Positions 62,176 through 64,000 of a stretch of DNA of 64,000 nt are shown here, piece by piece. The notes under the pieces are model-generated. The model searched no databases, was not told the origin of the DNA, and was given only the letters and a program-made list of their open reading frames with translations. Source of the DNA: Tropheryma whipplei str. Twist (GTDB lineage: Bacteria; Actinomycetota; Actinomycetes; Actinomycetales; Microbacteriaceae); the NCBI RefSeq assembly GCF_000007485.1, contig NC_004572.3, positions 372,001-436,000 on the forward strand, read 5' to 3'. The position numbers were made by a program, and so were the translations under genes. Position 1 is the first letter of the stretch, and each line of letters begins with the position of its first letter.

Positions 62176-62181
62176 TAGAAT
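62176..62181 (+). promoter_or_regulatory. -10-like TAGAAT box, possible leaderless start at 62188
   Basis: TAGAAT is followed by TGTGCT and the ATG at 62188, almost the same 15 bases as before the gene at 42401. No ribosome site is present. If transcription starts at the ATG the longer protein form is made. Confidence 0.4.
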
Positions 62182-62187
62182 TGTGCT

Positions 62188-62727
62188 ATGTCTCCAGGGG
62201 TATCACGGTCTCTCTACCTGCCGTTAAAGATCCGACTGATTATGCGCGTCGCCATCTTAGTTATCTGCACATTTGCTTCGGCTGGCTGTTCACTTCTAAC
62301 CCCTGCGGCAACAACAATTACATATTCTGCCGGTGTTGGCGCCTCGGCAAATCTTGGAACTATCCTAATTCGAAATATTTTCATTGTTGCAGATGATTCA
62401 GGACACGGATTTCTCGTTATGACAGTCTTTACAGACAAGAGGCAGACGATAACGGCTGAGACGAGCTCATCTAAACAGGTTGAACTTTTCTTATCTGAGG
62501 GCAGTAATGTTTTCGGGCCAAAAGTGAAAGTTACCATAGATAATGTCGGCGCAGCGCCCGGGGACTATGTTGAGCTGACACTGTCTTCCAAGACCAGCAT
62601 AAAGAAGGTTATCGCCCCCGTCTTGAGTAGCGAATTCCCGGACTACAAATATATTACGCAGGAAGAGTCAAAACCCTCACATGCGTTCGGGCGCCGAAAC
62701 TCCAATCAAATCCAAGGCATTGTATAA
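62188..62727 (+). CDS. lipoprotein of unknown function
   Basis: A 179-residue protein with an N-terminal signal ending in lipobox ASAGC (MRVAILVICTFASAGCSLL). The mature part is beta-rich (LGTILIRNIFIVADDSGHGFLVMTV, GDYVELTLSS) and resembles small lipoproteins found divergent from carD in Micrococcales; I do not know a function. The start could be ATG at 62188 (leaderless promoter pattern) or ATG at 62242, which gives a more typical signal peptide. Its 3' end overlaps the convergent argS by 51 bases. Confidence 0.8.
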   Translation: MSPGVSRSLYLPLKIRLIMRVAILVICTFASAGCSLLTPAATTITYSAGVGASANLGTILIRNIFIVADDSGHGFLVMTVFTDKRQTITAETSSSKQVELFLSEGSNVFGPKVKVTIDNVGAAPGDYVELTLSSKTSIKKVIAPVLSSEFPDYKYITQEESKPSHAFGRRNSNQIQGIV

Positions 62728-64000
62728 GACCTGACCCACTGCCCTATTGAGCTCCAGACGGGTGTTTACAAGCTCCGCCTCGCTCTTATCGAGAATACCT
62801 TTTCTTGGGATTATTCTACATTTGTCGTACCATTTGTGATACGCACCTGCAAGACTCTCAAGATATCTCACAACCCTGTGAGGCTGCAAGAATCGTGCCG
62901 CGTCGATAACAACAGTTTTGTAATCATACAATAAACTCACAAGCGCGGTTTCCGTTTCATGCACCAGTAGCTCCGGAAAAAACCCAAATTTCTCCATTTG
63001 CAATAGGTTTGCGCTACGAATAAGAGAACGAGTGCGGGCATAAGCGTACTGTACATAGTAAACCGGATTGTCATTACTGCGCTTTTTGAGATGCTGCTCA
63101 TCCAAGTCAATTGGTGTGTCTATTGGATAACGACAAAACCAAAAACGCAGTGGATCGACGCCAACCGATTGGATAATCTCGGATAATCCAATTACATTAC
63201 CCTCCCTCTTTGATTGACGTTTATTCTTTAGTAAAACCATTTGTCCCAATAAAACCTGCACATTTTTTCGGTTATTTTCAGAATCTACATGAAATATGTT
63301 TGACATTGCTTGAAAACGTTTAACATACCCATGATGATCTGCACCCACCAGGATGACAAGGTCCGAAAAGCCCCTATTGATCTTGTTCAGGTAATATGCG
63401 CAATCCGCAGCATAATAGGTATAGGAAGTGTCAGAGCGCAAGACTGCGCGATCCTTATCATCACCAAATTCAGTTGTGCGAATAAAAAACGCCCCATTTT
63501 TTTGAAAAAGGTATCCGTTCTGTTTACACCTAGCAAGCGCCTTATCAATTTGACTTTTTCCAAAACGATCTGGCTCATGCAGAGACTCCTCGCTAAACCA
63601 AACATCGAAATTGACCCTAAAGGCTATACAAGACTTTTTAATTTCCTCTATTTGTATCTGCCATGATCTCTTGCGAAAAATCTTGATTGCATCCTCATAT
63701 GACAGATCAATAATATTCGGAAATTCACACTGTATTCTTCTTGCAATATCTTTTACATACTCACCCGGATACCCATCTTTAGGTAGAGACTTAGAAAGTG
63801 CCCGGGCGTACACTGACTCAGAAAAAAGATGTATTTGATTGCCGACATTATTGATGTAATACTCCCGCGTAACATCAGCACCACAGTTTATAAGGATACG
63901 AGCTATTGAATCACCAACAGCTGCCCATCTAGTATGTGCCAGATGGAGCGGACCGGTTGGATTTCCGGAAACGAATTCAAGATTTATTTTTTTACTAGAC
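62677..64000 (-). CDS. argS: arginyl-tRNA synthetase, 3' part
   Basis: The frame runs off the right edge, so the N-terminus is missing. The visible 440 or so residues include the nucleotide-binding block VSGNPTGPLHLAHTRWAAVGDSIARIL (HLAH form of HIGH), DLVILVGADHHGYVKRFQAM, the KMSKS position as NKRQSKREGNVIGLSE, and the C-terminal DALR anticodon-binding domain (VQYAYARTRSLIRSANLL). It overlaps the convergent lipoprotein gene at its 3' end. Confidence 0.95.
   Translation of the reverse strand, partial: SSKKINLEFVSGNPTGPLHLAHTRWAAVGDSIARILINCGADVTREYYINNVGNQIHLFSESVYARALSKSLPKDGYPGEYVKDIARRIQCEFPNIIDLSYEDAIKIFRKRSWQIQIEEIKKSCIAFRVNFDVWFSEESLHEPDRFGKSQIDKALARCKQNGYLFQKNGAFFIRTTEFGDDKDRAVLRSDTSYTYYAADCAYYLNKINRGFSDLVILVGADHHGYVKRFQAMSNIFHVDSENNRKNVQVLLGQMVLLKNKRQSKREGNVIGLSEIIQSVGVDPLRFWFCRYPIDTPIDLDEQHLKKRSNDNPVYYVQYAYARTRSLIRSANLLQMEKFGFFPELLVHETETALVSLLYDYKTVVIDAARFLQPHRVVRYLESLAGAYHKWYDKCRIIPRKGILDKSEAELVNTRLELNRAVGQVLYNALDLIGVSAPERM

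Noticed and set aside
63200-63240. KMSKS motif of ArgRS degenerate (QSKR), suggesting an inactive enzyme.
   Set aside because: ArgRS proteins commonly have a weak KMSKS sequence, and all other motifs are intact.

Overview
This window looks like a stretch of the chromosome of Tropheryma whipplei or a very close relative: a genome-reduced actinobacterium related to the Microbacteriaceae. I infer this from actinobacterial gene orders (uvrB-uvrA-uvrC-whiA-gap-pgk-tpiA-secG-rbpA; carD-ispDF-cysS-rlmB; sufB-sufD-Rieske-sufC-sufT; ctaA/ctaB-tkt-tal-pgi-zwf; tatA-tatC), from actinobacteria-specific proteins (PdtaR/ANTAR, WhiA, RbpA, CarD, MshC, DUF3039, HGxxPAAW), from the moderate GC by eye, and from signs of reduction (missing genes inside conserved clusters, overlapping 3' ends, gene remnants). 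The species name rests on recognition, not on a database search.

Layout. 1-2877: the 3' end of an NlpC/P60 hydrolase, tRNA-Arg, pyruvate kinase, tRNA-Leu and an ANTAR response regulator. 2893-13040: a 5'-3' exonuclease at the polA position, rpsA, coaE, then uvrB, uvrA and uvrC. 13050-18578: whiA, sodA, gap, pgk, tpiA, secG and an RbpA-like gene. 18579-20655: an accessory patch with a remnant of tgt, a secreted 11-residue-repeat protein, ppa and pgl. 20767-32702: lipoprotein maturation (lgt), def, a DMT transporter, a glycosyltransferase, fabG, L31, tRNA-Leu, uppP, mshC, a PAC2 protein, trmI, an FKBP lipoprotein, tatA, tatC and an SDR. 32703-37333: DUF3039, a proline-rich surface protein carrying a G10 tract, a small membrane ORF, tatD, a zinc alcohol dehydrogenase and a D,D-carboxypeptidase. 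37389-41248: a complete sugar ABC transporter (binding protein, permease, double ATPase). 41401-49666: a prenyl transferase, tRNA-Met, a small Cys-rich protein, SURF1, the SUF iron-sulfur cluster, and heme A/heme O synthases. 49844-56151: transketolase, transaldolase, glucose-6-phosphate isomerase and glucose-6-phosphate dehydrogenase. 56145-64000: two relics of a tryptophan operon, tRNA-Thr, a DsbA-like protein, rlmB, cysS, ispDF, carD, a lipoprotein and the 3' part of argS.

How it fits together. The window holds lower glycolysis plus the pentose phosphate enzymes, nucleotide excision repair, Sec/Tat/lipoprotein export, cell-wall lipid carrier recycling, Fe-S assembly and the heme A branch. 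The ancestral actinobacterial block (gap-pgk-tpiA-secG-rbpA facing pgl-opcA-zwf-pgi-tal-tkt) appears cut in two by an inversion of about 35 kb, with endpoints near 20,7xx and 56,15x. No large unknown system is evident. The most unusual items are the G10 tract in the proline-rich protein, the secreted hendecad-repeat protein, the polymerase-less polA locus, and a recurring TAnnnT-N6-start-codon arrangement suggesting leaderless transcripts.
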